Shown here one piece after another: positions 1 to 9,797 of a DNA stretch of 63,354 nt (its first letter is position 1; each line of letters opens with the position of its first letter). The position numbers and the translations under genes were made by a program. The stretch comes from Bacteroidota bacterium (lineage in GTDB: Bacteria; Bacteroidota; Bacteroidia; Cytophagales; Cyclobacteriaceae). The notes under the pieces are model-generated. The model was given only the letters and a program-made list of their open reading frames with translations. It did not search any database and had not been told where the DNA came from. The DNA lies in NCBI GenBank assembly GCA_018267195.1, contig JAFDYY010000011.1, forward strand, positions 1 to 63,354, read 5' to 3'.

Positions 1-53
1 ATTTGAATCAGGACTCTTAACCAAATTGTGTAAACTATTTTCAGGACGAGTCA
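1..53. mobile_element. Terminus of an insertion sequence cut by the window edge
   Basis: Positions 30-53 are the inverted complement of 1552-1575 with 23 of 24 bases matching; beyond these 24 bases the two copies diverge, as the left and right ends of one insertion sequence do. Read outward, each copy starts with TG, so the element body at this end lies to the left, outside the window, and its last base is about 53. The vapC-like reading frame begins right after it without its N-terminus. The TG/CA ends would fit the IS3 family, but no transposase is visible, so the family is only a guess. Confidence 0.55.
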
Positions 54-417
54 CTTTCTAAAAGGACTTTACAACCTCGACAAGAAAATTAAAAAGGCTG
101 AAGCTGAGAATTGCTTTGTTTCTGAAATTACGATAGCCGAATTGAAATTCGGAGCAGAGAATAGCGAAAAGCAAGAAAAGAACAGAAAAACGGTTGACGA
201 GTTCATAAGCAAATTCACAATCATTCCAATTTTCAACTCGCTTGACACCTATGCAAAGGAAAAAGCAAGACTGAGAAAGAAAGGGCTTCAGTTGGACGAC
301 TTCGATTTATTAATTGGGGCGACAGCAATTTCAAACAATTTGACTCTTGTGACAAGAAATGTTTCAGACTTCGAGAGGCTAAAAGGAATTGAAATTGAGA
401 ATTGGGTGGCAGAGTAA
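54..417 (+). pseudogene. VapC-like PIN-domain toxin, 5' end lost
   Basis: The frame is open from base 34 and reads like a PIN-domain RNase toxin from FLKGLYNLDKK onward. It keeps the central acidic residue (SEITIAELKFG) and the C-terminal acidic cluster (QLDDFDLLIGATA) followed by LTLVTRNVSDF, all typical of VapC. The N-terminal segment that should carry the first catalytic aspartate (family form xxxLDTNxx) is missing, and the break coincides with the insertion-sequence end at base 53. The only start in frame is a TTG at 142, far too late for a complete domain. No VapB-type antitoxin is visible; it was presumably upstream and lost. Probably inactive. Confidence 0.75.
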
Positions 418-423
418 GGGAAA

Positions 424-597
424 AGGCCACAACAAAATGTTTATGCAATGCGGTAGTTTGGTCTTAAATTAAAGTTTATGTTTCACAATGTAGTTCGGTC
501 ACGGAGGCAGGCCGGAGCAGGTTGGGATTACCATTCCGCTGCGCTTCATTTTTAAGTCCCCCATTCCCCGCACGGCATAAGCACAGACGTTAGTCAG
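424..597. repeat. attC-like imperfect palindrome
   Basis: This GC-rich stretch follows the vapC stop. Its outer arms pair: 437-451 against 569-583 (12 of 15 bases), flanked by AAC at 430-432 and GTT at 589-591. The gap between arm and AAC/GTT is four bases on one side and five on the other, like the asymmetry left by an unpaired base in integron attC sites. The arrangement (gene stop, AAC core, arm, long middle, arm, GTT core) is that of a recombination site behind a cassette gene. The seven-base cores do not fit RYYYAAC/GTTRRRY perfectly, and no integrase is in the window. Confidence 0.4.
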
Positions 598-608
598 AAT
601 GCCTAAAA

Positions 609-1517
609 ATGAGAGAGTTTAAAAATAAAATACTAGGACTAATTTTTATCATTTTCACGTTGACAGGTCAAGCACAGTCAATAAAGACTGTTAAAGATAG
701 TTTGACAAATAAGCCAGTGCCTTATGTTAACATATGGGTTGAGAATGAAATGATTGGGACGACCTCAGGTGAAAATGGAGAATTTCATTTCAGTAAAAGT
801 CCTTCAGACAAGATTATCATCTTCTCTTCAATCGGTTATAAAACTAAGAAGGTTCAGTATAAAGACAACCTAACTACATTTTACCTGACACCCGATGCAA
901 TTCAATTAAAAGAAATTGTTGTTACAGGAGACAGGAAAAACAATTCAGTAATAATCGGTGACTTTAAAAAATCTATCGTTAGACATTATTTTGCTTGCTC
1001 GGGTTATCCTTATATGACAGGTAAGTATTTTCCATATGATGAATCTTATGCAGAGACACCTTATCTAGGAAAAATAGAAATACTAACAGCAATTGATATA
1101 AAAGATGCTAAATTCAATATTAGACTTTATACCATGAACGAATCAGGTATTCCTGATATACTAATATTCAATGAAAACATATTATGTACTGCAAAAAAAG
1201 GAACCAATCTGACAGCAGTAGACATCTCTGATAAACTAGTTGAAATACCTCGTACCGGAGTCCTAGTAGCAATCGAATTCTTAATTATTGAATCGAATAA
1301 ACATCTTTATAAATACACTCTGGTGAATCAAAAAGAGAAATTAGAGGGAATCAGTTACGAACCTAAAGTCGGGACAATTCCTACCGAATCTGGGGAAAAT
1401 AGTTGGCAGTATAATAAGGGCAAATGGGGCAGAACAACTAGAGCAACTTATTTAAAGTTACCGGAATATAAGGACAAGTTCACTGAGGCAGCTGTAAAAT
1501 TGACCTTGACGAATTAA
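609..1517 (+). CDS. Secreted protein with carboxypeptidase-regulatory-like domain
   Basis: 302 residues. A signal peptide (about 1-22, ending TGQAQS) leads to a beta-sandwich domain of the CarboxypepD_reg-like/TonB-plug-associated type (about 23-105), recognised by the pattern PVPYVNIWVEN, GTTSGENGEF, IFSSIGYKT and LKEIVVTG. The rest (about 106-302) is beta-rich and not recognised; no membrane segment or lipobox is seen. Likely a periplasmic or outer-membrane-associated protein. The gene is visibly more AT-rich than the region after 1650 and lies between two inverted insertion-sequence ends behind an attC-like site, so acquisition by transfer is likely. Function unknown. Confidence 0.7.
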   Translation: MREFKNKILGLIFIIFTLTGQAQSIKTVKDSLTNKPVPYVNIWVENEMIGTTSGENGEFHFSKSPSDKIIIFSSIGYKTKKVQYKDNLTTFYLTPDAIQLKEIVVTGDRKNNSVIIGDFKKSIVRHYFACSGYPYMTGKYFPYDESYAETPYLGKIEILTAIDIKDAKFNIRLYTMNESGIPDILIFNENILCTAKKGTNLTAVDISDKLVEIPRTGVLVAIEFLIIESNKHLYKYTLVNQKEKLEGISYEPKVGTIPTESGENSWQYNKGKWGRTTRATYLKLPEYKDKFTEAAVKLTLTN

Positions 1518-1551
1518 CAGTTTCAAATTAAATGACGGACAAGGCACAGCT

Positions 1552-1600
1552 TGACTCGTCCTGAAAATAGATTACCTATCGAGTCAAAGTCAGGAGAAAT
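1552..1600. mobile_element. Remnant of an insertion-sequence end
   Basis: 1552-1575 repeats, in inverted orientation and with one mismatch, the element end at 30-53, and starts with TG like an IS terminus. If so, the element body would extend rightward, but the acyl-CoA-binding protein gene begins at 1651, so only a short remnant can be present; its right limit is not defined by the sequence. Together with 30-53 it brackets 54-1551 like the remains of a composite transposon. Confidence 0.45.
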
Positions 1601-1605
1601 CAAAT

Positions 1606-1613
1606 TAAATTTG
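1606..1613 (+). promoter_or_regulatory. Candidate -7 box for the acyl-CoA-binding protein gene
   Basis: TAAATTTG matches the Bacteroidota -7 consensus TAnnTTTG, 37 bases before the ATG at 1651. No TTTG was found at the right distance upstream. It lies just behind the insertion-sequence remnant, so the present promoter may have been formed by the insertion. Confidence 0.35.
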
Positions 1614-1650
1614 TTATTATTCGTGATGCACTAAAAAACCAGAATAAACT

Positions 1651-1914
1651 ATGTCACTCCTCGAAAATTTTAACACGGCTGTTTCGCAATCGAAAGAATT
1701 GCCCTCGCGCCCATCCAATGAAGATCTTCTTCAGCTTTATGCACTCTTCAAACAAGCCACCGAAGGCGATGTCAGTGGCGAACGCCCGGGTGGATTTGAT
1801 TTCAAGGCCATTGCCAAGTTTAGTGCATGGGAAGAGAAAAAAGGAACGAGCAAAGAGCAAGCCATGCAAGATTATGTGAATTTGGTGGAGCGCTTGAAAA
1901 AGGAACTCGCCTAA
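1651..1914 (+). CDS. Acyl-CoA-binding protein (ACBP)
   Basis: 87 residues, the usual size of a stand-alone ACBP, a cytosolic four-helix protein that binds long-chain acyl-CoA esters. The hallmarks are present: LYALFKQATEGDV in helix 2, then PGGFDFKAIAKFSAWEEKKG with the conserved lysine and tryptophan of the ligand site, and AMQDYVNLVERLK in helix 4. It ends four bases before rsmE, so the two are probably cotranscribed. ACBP is mainly a eukaryotic family that also occurs in some bacteria including Bacteroidota. It may buffer acyl-CoA for lipid metabolism. Confidence 0.9.
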   Translation: MSLLENFNTAVSQSKELPSRPSNEDLLQLYALFKQATEGDVSGERPGGFDFKAIAKFSAWEEKKGTSKEQAMQDYVNLVERLKKELA

Positions 1915-1918
1915 CCGC

Positions 1919-2611
1919 GTGAACCTGTTTTATCAACCCAACATTCCGCAAGGGATTTTTCATCTCAATCATGAAGAGTCGCATCACGCCATACGTGTGT
2001 TGCGAATGAATGAAGGCCAGGAACTTAACCTGACGGATGGCCTTGGTTCGTTTTATCTTGCAAAGATTACAAAGCCCGATCCAAAGAAATGTGAATTTGA
2101 GATCATCGGAAATAAATCGGTCGAGCCAAAACCTTTTCATATTCACATAGCTATTGCGCCAACCAAAAATGCCGACCGCATGGAATGGTTTGTAGAAAAA
2201 GCTGTAGAAATCGGGGTTGATCGAATCAGCTTTATGTTTTGCAAAAACTCCGAGCGCAAAGTCATCAATCATGAGCGGATTGAAAAAGTGGCCGTCAGCG
2301 CGATGAAGCAATCGCAGCAAGCGTGGTTGCCAAAAATCAGCGAGATGATTCCCTTCAAAGAAATATTAAAAATTTTGGCCGACCAGAAAATGATTGCTTA
2401 TGTCGATTCTTCAAACCCAAAGCATCTTCAATCGGTTGCCAAACCTGAAAAAAGATATTTAGTCCTCATCGGGCCGGAGGGTGATTTCTCGAAAGAAGAA
2501 TTAGAACTTGCCTTACAAAGCGGTTTTGAAAAAGTGAGCCTCGGGCAAACCCGGTTGCGCACCGAAACTGCGGGATTAGTTGCTTGTCATACATTAAATC
2601 TTATCAACTAA
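1919..2611 (+). CDS. rsmE: 16S rRNA (uracil-1498-N3)-methyltransferase
   Basis: 230 residues, a normal RsmE length. It methylates N3 of U1498 in 16S rRNA using S-adenosylmethionine. An N-terminal PUA-like domain (HHAIRVLRMNEGQELNLTDG) precedes a SPOUT methyltransferase domain with the trefoil-knot motifs VLIGPEGDFSKEE and SLGQTRLRTETA. The start is GTG at 1919, right behind the ACBP stop; no better start lies nearby. ligA follows 42 bases later in the same direction. The assignment is secure. Confidence 0.93.
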   Translation: MNLFYQPNIPQGIFHLNHEESHHAIRVLRMNEGQELNLTDGLGSFYLAKITKPDPKKCEFEIIGNKSVEPKPFHIHIAIAPTKNADRMEWFVEKAVEIGVDRISFMFCKNSERKVINHERIEKVAVSAMKQSQQAWLPKISEMIPFKEILKILADQKMIAYVDSSNPKHLQSVAKPEKRYLVLIGPEGDFSKEELELALQSGFEKVSLGQTRLRTETAGLVACHTLNLIN

Positions 2612-4663
<2,052 letters not shown>

Positions 4664-4746
4664 AAGTTTCAACTCAAAAAATATAATTAGGCTTGCAAAT
4701 TGAATTTTGAATCTCGAATCTTGATACCCCGAACATTAACCGAGCT

Positions 4747-5256
4747 ATGTTTAAAATGAATTTTTTGCGTTGGCGCACCCGCAAGGCGCTAAAAAAAAAC
4801 GAAAGCCTGCGCACCAGCCTTCCCTACAAACAAGCCATCAATATGGGCATTCTCTTTAGTGTAGAAGACAAACAAAAGCATCTTGAAATAAAAGAATTTA
4901 TTCACCGGTTAGAACAAGACGGAAAAAAAGTTCACATCCTTGAATACCTCCCGTTAAAAGCCGAGAACTATGAATTTATGTTCGATTTCTTTACGCTAAA
5001 AGAATTAAATTTTTGGGGTGAAATTACATCTGAAGCGGCTCAAAAATTTATTTCCATTCCGTTTGATTACTTATACTACATAGACCGGAAATCGAACCCG
5101 CTGGCTTTATACCTTTTGGCCGGAAGCAAGGCCAAATGCCGCGTAGGCCGGTACCATGAAGATGAAACTCATTTTTTTGAATTGATGATTGAGCAAAACG
5201 GAACCAATAAAGGCCTGATAGAAACCATGTTTAAATATACTCAACAATTGCGATGA
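4747..5256 (+). CDS. DUF6913 family protein
   Basis: 169 residues, conserved in Bacteroidota and commonly found before dapA. No signal peptide; the N-terminus is strongly basic (FLRWRTRKALKKNESLR) and the rest alternates strands and helices. Conserved-looking patches are GILFSVEDKQKH, FDYLYYIDRKSNP and AKCRVGRYHE. Its stop overlaps the dapA start (ATGA at 5253-5256), so the two are translationally coupled. The function is not known. A nine-base A run lies in the 5' part of the gene. Confidence 0.75.
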   Translation: MFKMNFLRWRTRKALKKNESLRTSLPYKQAINMGILFSVEDKQKHLEIKEFIHRLEQDGKKVHILEYLPLKAENYEFMFDFFTLKELNFWGEITSEAAQKFISIPFDYLYYIDRKSNPLALYLLAGSKAKCRVGRYHEDETHFFELMIEQNGTNKGLIETMFKYTQQLR

Positions 5257-6116
5257 GAAATTTTACCGGAACGGGTGTAGCCCTTGTTACGCCTCTTCAT
5301 GACGATGGAAAAATCGATTTTCCGTCCTTAAAAAAATTACTAAACCACACCGCTAAAGGTGTAGATTATTTTGTGGTCATGGGCACCACAGGCGAGTCGG
5401 CTACCCTCTCGAAAGAAGAAAAAAAAGAAATTCTTCAATTCGTTATAAAACACAACCGTAAAAAACTACCGGTTGTTTACGGCATCGGTGGAAATAACAC
5501 GGCTGCCGTACTGGAAGAAATTAAAACGGCTAACCTAAAAGGAGTAGATGCTCTCTTGTCGGTCAGCCCTTATTACAATAAACCCTCGCAGGAAGGAATA
5601 TTCTTACATTTTCAAAAAGTAGCTAATGCCTCGCCTGTGCCGGTTATTCTGTACAATGTGCCCGGCCGCACCTCGTCTAACCTTACGGCAAGCACTACCC
5701 TGCGTTTAGCCCGGCACAAAAACATTATCGGCATTAAAGAAGCTTCCGGTAACCTGGAGCAGTGCATGAAAATTGCCAAAGAAAAACCAAAAGATTTTTT
5801 ACTGATTTCGGGCGATGACCTGCTTACCATAGCCCTCTACTCTGTAGGCGGGCAAGGCGTTATCTCCGTATTGGCCAATGCCTACCCGGTTATTTTTAAA
5901 AAAATGACCGAACACGCCTCGTCCGGAAATTTTGCCAAGGCTGCTTCAGAAGTTTTTAAGCTGTTGGACATTAACGGCCCGATGTATGAAGAAGGAAACC
6001 CTACCGGAGTAAAATACTTATTGAGTTTGATGGGCATCTGCCAACCTCCGGTGCGTTTGCCTCTGGCAAAACCTTCGGTAGAACTGAAAAGGAAAATCGA
6101 AAAACTAAAACTTTAA
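5253..6116 (+). CDS. dapA: 4-hydroxy-tetrahydrodipicolinate synthase
   Basis: 287 residues. DapA condenses pyruvate with aspartate semialdehyde, the first committed step to lysine and diaminopimelate for peptidoglycan. Visible active-site elements are the GTTGES motif (Thr45/Thr46), the tyrosine and arginine of YNVPGRT (Tyr134, Arg139) and the Schiff-base lysine in GIKEASG (Lys162). It is a TIM barrel of normal length, cytosolic. Its start overlaps the DUF6913 stop by four bases. No other lysine-pathway gene is nearby. Confidence 0.95.
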   Translation: MRNFTGTGVALVTPLHDDGKIDFPSLKKLLNHTAKGVDYFVVMGTTGESATLSKEEKKEILQFVIKHNRKKLPVVYGIGGNNTAAVLEEIKTANLKGVDALLSVSPYYNKPSQEGIFLHFQKVANASPVPVILYNVPGRTSSNLTASTTLRLARHKNIIGIKEASGNLEQCMKIAKEKPKDFLLISGDDLLTIALYSVGGQGVISVLANAYPVIFKKMTEHASSGNFAKAASEVFKLLDINGPMYEEGNPTGVKYLLSLMGICQPPVRLPLAKPSVELKRKIEKLKL

Positions 6117-6191
6117 TCGAACCGCCTAACTTTTTATAGTCTATTCCGTTTCAGTTTTCAGTATTGTAATCTGTCTTTAAAAAATAAACCA

Positions 6192-8069
6192 ATGAAAAAT
6201 TCTTTACTGACACTCGTATCTGTTTTCCTGTTCCTCTCCGGCCAAGCCCAGGAGTTATACATTCCACGCGATGTAAAAGAGGCTTATAAAAAAGGAACCC
6301 GCTCGCCCGATGGAAAACTAGGAAAAAATTATTGGCAAAACACGGCCCGTTATGCCATTACCCTCAAGGCTCTCCCGCCCAACCGAACCATTCAAGGCGA
6401 GGAAACTATTGTCTATATAAACAACAGTCCAGACTCCATCCGGAACCCGGCCATCAAATTATTTCTCAATATTCATAAACCGGGGGCTCCGCGCAATAGT
6501 GGCGTGAGTGAAGACTACCTTACTTCCGGCATGCACATAGAGGCGGTAACCTTCAACGGTGCTCCCTATGCCTGGAAAGAAGCTCCATTTGCTTCCACCT
6601 GGCAAAGTATGCGGTTGCCCAAACCTTTGCCTCCACACGATTCTATGAAAATTACTTTCAAATGGCATTTTGAAATTTCTAAACAAAGCGGCCGCGAAGG
6701 GATGATTGACTCTACCACCTATTTTCTTGCCTACTTCTACCCGCGCATTGCCGTATTAGACGACTACAACGGATGGGATCGGATGAACTTTATGGATTCG
6801 CATGAATTTTACAGCGATTTCAACGACTATACCGTTACTATCCATGCGCCCAAAAATTATGTGGTGTGGGGAACGGGAACTTTGCAGCACCCTGAAAATT
6901 TATTACAACCCGAAATTTTACAGCGATTCACTCATTCATTTACCAGCGACCAGATCATTCATGTAGCCACCTTATCAGAATTTGCTCAAGGAAAGGTAAC
7001 GAAACAAAATACCGTAAATCATTGGCAGTTTAAAGCACAAAACATTCCGGATATGGCCTTTGCCATTAGCGACCATTATCTGTGGGATGCCGGCAGCGTA
7101 GTGGTCGATAATGCTACCCAGCGCAGAGCCAGTGTGCAAGCCGTTTATGACGAACCTTCAGCCGACTTTAAACACATGGTAAAATTTGGAAAACATGCAC
7201 TCCATTGGTTCTCGCGCCAGTGGCCCGGCATTCCATACCCTTACGAAAAAACAACTATTTTCCGTGGCTTTGCCGATATGGAATACCCCATGATGGTAAA
7301 CGACAGTTCTTTTCCAGATACTACCTTTACCCGGTTTGTGGTAGAGCATGAGTTAGCGCATACCTATATGCCTTTTTATATGGGCATCAACGAAACCCGG
7401 TATGGCTTCATGGATGAGGGCTGGGCCACTACGCTTGAGTTGCTGATCGGACGAGCCGATATGGGAGCTGAAAAAGCAGATGAAATGTATAAGCAATTTC
7501 GCGTAATGGGGTGGGCCAGAGTTCCATCCTCTCATCAAGATATCCCCATCACTACCCCTGGCGATGCCCTTACGGGTGCCGGGTTTGGCAATAACGAATA
7601 TGGCAAGGCATCGATCGGATATCTGGCTATGAAAGATTTACTGGGCGATGAAGTATTTAAAAAATGTTTACATGCTTATATGGACCGATGGCATGGGAAA
7701 CACCCCACCCCGTGGGATTTCTTCTTTACCTTCAATGATGTTTCAAAAAGGAATCTGAACTGGTTTTGGAGTAACTGGTTTTTCTCTACCAACTACATAG
7801 ACTTGGCTCTGAAAGAGGTGCGCCAAGCACAACCGGGCTACCTATTAACCATTGAAAACATAGGCGGAATGGCTGCCCCATTTGATGTGGTCATTACCAA
7901 CGAAGATGGAACCACCGAACGCACCCACCAAACACCGGCCGTTTGGGAAAAAAACCAAAAGAGAACAACGATCACGGTTAATGCCAAAAAGAAAATTAAA
8001 TCCATTACCATTGATGGTAATATTTGGATGGATGCAGACGAAACCAATAATAAGTGGGCGGCAAAATAA
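6192..8069 (+). CDS. Secreted M1-family zinc aminopeptidase
   Basis: 625 residues. A signal peptide (about 1-20, ending SGQAQE) points to the periplasm or outer surface. The M1 zinc site is complete: HELAH (386-390) and the third ligand Glu409 in FMDEGWA, 18 residues on. The exopeptidase motif usually written GAMEN appears as FADMEYP (about 360-366). A beta-sandwich domain precedes the catalytic domain; the C-terminal part (about 520-625) is a small beta domain. No type IX sorting domain is seen. A hairpin terminator follows at once. Confidence 0.9.
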   Translation: MKNSLLTLVSVFLFLSGQAQELYIPRDVKEAYKKGTRSPDGKLGKNYWQNTARYAITLKALPPNRTIQGEETIVYINNSPDSIRNPAIKLFLNIHKPGAPRNSGVSEDYLTSGMHIEAVTFNGAPYAWKEAPFASTWQSMRLPKPLPPHDSMKITFKWHFEISKQSGREGMIDSTTYFLAYFYPRIAVLDDYNGWDRMNFMDSHEFYSDFNDYTVTIHAPKNYVVWGTGTLQHPENLLQPEILQRFTHSFTSDQIIHVATLSEFAQGKVTKQNTVNHWQFKAQNIPDMAFAISDHYLWDAGSVVVDNATQRRASVQAVYDEPSADFKHMVKFGKHALHWFSRQWPGIPYPYEKTTIFRGFADMEYPMMVNDSSFPDTTFTRFVVEHELAHTYMPFYMGINETRYGFMDEGWATTLELLIGRADMGAEKADEMYKQFRVMGWARVPSSHQDIPITTPGDALTGAGFGNNEYGKASIGYLAMKDLLGDEVFKKCLHAYMDRWHGKHPTPWDFFFTFNDVSKRNLNWFWSNWFFSTNYIDLALKEVRQAQPGYLLTIENIGGMAAPFDVVITNEDGTTERTHQTPAVWEKNQKRTTITVNAKKKIKSITIDGNIWMDADETNNKWAAK

Positions 8070-8094
8070 AAAGGTTGCCTTCGGGCAACCTTTT
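8068..8094. terminator. Hairpin terminator between M1 peptidase and histone-like gene
   Basis: AAAAGGTTGCC, loop TTCG, GGCAACCTTT: an 8-base GC-containing stem with a stable tetraloop and A/T flanks on both sides. It can end transcription of the M1 peptidase gene (+) and of the small gene at 8116-8295 (-). Confidence 0.8.
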
Positions 8095-8115
8095 ATCTGA
8101 ATGATTATTCAGTGA

Positions 8116-8295
8116 TTATTTTTCCTTATTTTTTAAATCCTGCACTTCTGAGCGGATTTCTTGTGCAGCGTTTTTAAGATCTTGCATGCCTTTGCGCAAG
8201 CGGGTACCGGCTGCGCTATTCCCTTTATTATAAAACTTGTCTGCATCCGGTTCGATGGAGGCAATCAGGGCTTTTAAGTCTTCAAATTTTTTCAT
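8116..8295 (-). CDS. Histone H1-like small basic protein
   Basis: 59 residues, starting MKKFEDLKALIASIEPDADK. From memory it matches the small Bacteroidota proteins annotated as histone H1, with the conserved core FYNKGNSAAGTRLRKGMQDL and a lysine-rich tail. No tail of alanine-proline-lysine repeats is present, so it is the short form. It may bind DNA, but this is family knowledge only. It is alone on the minus strand with a shared terminator at its 3' end. Confidence 0.8.
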   Translation of the reverse strand: MKKFEDLKALIASIEPDADKFYNKGNSAAGTRLRKGMQDLKNAAQEIRSEVQDLKNKEK

Positions 8296-8381
8296 TTTGT
8301 ATAAAAGTTTAGTTAAAAAATTGGGTTCGGTAGTGCTAAGTTAGGCAAAAACCTTTAAAAACAACTAAAAACCCGCTTTTT

Positions 8382-9635
8382 TTAAGATTTGGTTACAGCC
8401 ACCAGTTCTTCCTTCCTATAAAAACCATCGTCAAGCTTCGATTTTAAGGCAGAAAAGGCATTTAAGGTCTCTTCCACATCGGCCATAGAATGCGATGCCG
8501 TAGGGATGATTCTAAACATAATCACGTCTTTAGGCACTACCGGGTATATTACCACCGAGCAGAAAATACCATAGTTTTCCCTTAAATCCATACTCATGTT
8601 AGCCGCCTCACCTACGCCTCCTTTAAAAAGTACAGGGGTAGGTGGCGTTTGTGTAGGGTTGATCATGAAGCCTCGTTCTTTCAATCCGGTCTTCATGGCC
8701 GCCATTATTTTCTTTAAATCAGTTCTGAACTCCGGGTGCTTTTTTAGTAATTCCAACCGTTTCAATGCCCCGATCACGAGAGGCATAGGTAACGACTTCG
8801 CATAGATTTGCGAACGTACGCTGTAACGCAGATACTTTACTATTTTTTTTTCGCCAGCTACAAAAGCTCCGATACTGGCCATCGACTTGGCAAACGTAGA
8901 GAAGTATAAATCAATTTCATCTTGTACCCCTTGTTCTTCGCCTACCCCGGCACCGGTTGGGCCCATCGTTCCAAACCCATGGGCATCATCTACCAGCAAG
9001 CGGAAGTTGTATTTTTTCTTCAGCTCCACCACACCTTTTAAATCGCCCATATTTCCGCTCATGCCAAACACACCCTCCGTAATCACTAAAATTCCGCCAC
9101 CGGTTTCGTTCGCTAATTTGGTGGCGCGCTGAAGTTGTTTTTCCAAATTCTCCAGATTGTTATGCGCATACACAAAACGCTTTCCCATGTGAAGACGAAC
9201 ACCATCAATAATGCAAGCATGCGATTCGGCATCGTACACGATCACATCTTTACGGCTAACCAGCGCATCTATAATAGAAAAAACCCCCTGATAGCCATAG
9301 TTAAGCAGCATGACATCCTCTTTTTTTATAAAGGCCGCCAATTGCTTTTCTAATTCAATGTGATGAACGGAGTTTCCGCTCATCATACGTGCGCCCATAG
9401 GAGCCGCTAAGCCATAGGTAGCCGTAGCCTCCGCATCGGCTTTCCGTACTTCAGGATGGTTGGCTAAGCCCAAGTAATTATTCAAACTCCAGTTCAGTAC
9501 ATTCTTACCATTAAATTTCATCCGTGGCCCAATTTCTCCTTCCAGTTTAGGAAAGAAAAAATAATCATCGGGCAGGTGCGAGTATTTGGCCAAAGGCCCT
9601 TCTTCCATGCGAAGCTTATCAAATAAATCAACCAT
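8382..9635 (-). CDS. Alpha-oxoamine synthase (serine palmitoyltransferase/KBL-like)
   Basis: 417 residues from the ATG at 9635; the frame stays open for 71 codons upstream, but that part does not look like protein and would overlap typA. Fold-type I PLP enzyme: His139 in DAESHACIIDG stacks on the cofactor, Asp217 and His219 lie in VDDAHGFGTMG, and Lys250 in FSTFAKSMASIGAF forms the internal aldimine. The family condenses an amino acid with an acyl thioester. In Bacteroidota the usual roles are sphinganine synthesis or capnine (sulfonolipid) synthesis from cysteate; threonine degradation (2-amino-3-ketobutyrate CoA ligase) is the third option. The neighbours do not decide. Confidence 0.85.
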   Translation of the reverse strand: MVDLFDKLRMEEGPLAKYSHLPDDYFFFPKLEGEIGPRMKFNGKNVLNWSLNNYLGLANHPEVRKADAEATATYGLAAPMGARMMSGNSVHHIELEKQLAAFIKKEDVMLLNYGYQGVFSIIDALVSRKDVIVYDAESHACIIDGVRLHMGKRFVYAHNNLENLEKQLQRATKLANETGGGILVITEGVFGMSGNMGDLKGVVELKKKYNFRLLVDDAHGFGTMGPTGAGVGEEQGVQDEIDLYFSTFAKSMASIGAFVAGEKKIVKYLRYSVRSQIYAKSLPMPLVIGALKRLELLKKHPEFRTDLKKIMAAMKTGLKERGFMINPTQTPPTPVLFKGGVGEAANMSMDLRENYGIFCSVVIYPVVPKDVIMFRIIPTASHSMADVEETLNAFSALKSKLDDGFYRKEELVAVTKS

Positions 9636-9685
9636 TGCTTGAGTTTTTATGTTTAAATCCAAAATCGGTTCTATATTTTTTGTCG

Positions 9686-9693
9686 CAAAAATA
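9686..9693 (-). promoter_or_regulatory. Candidate -7 box for the alpha-oxoamine synthase gene
   Basis: On the minus strand this reads TATTTTTG, a match to TAnnTTTG, about 50 bases before the start at 9635. No clear TTTG at the expected distance. Confidence 0.35.
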
Positions 9694-9749
9694 GGAAAAA
9701 GCAAATCACGATAAAATTGAGCCTTATCGCTGATTGCCACAAATCTGTT

Positions 9750-9757
9750 TATCTTTG
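9750..9757 (+). promoter_or_regulatory. Candidate -7 box for typA
   Basis: TATCTTTG matches TAnnTTTG, 40 bases before the typA ATG. The -33 element is not obvious. It faces away from the box at 9686-9693, giving a compact divergent promoter region. Confidence 0.4.
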
Positions 9758-9797
9758 CGCCCTTAAATTTTTTAATAGCAGGTAAAGCACCTATTTT

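Noticed and set aside
142..417. Complete small gene starting at TTG 142
   Set aside because: The reading frame carries PIN-domain sequence upstream of 142, back to base 54, so the TTG is an internal codon of a truncated gene.
4664..4746. Repeated GAATxTTGAAT-like units before the DUF6913 gene
   Set aside because: Short, imperfect AT-rich repeats, similar to those near 61554; no structure or spacing that suggests a site.
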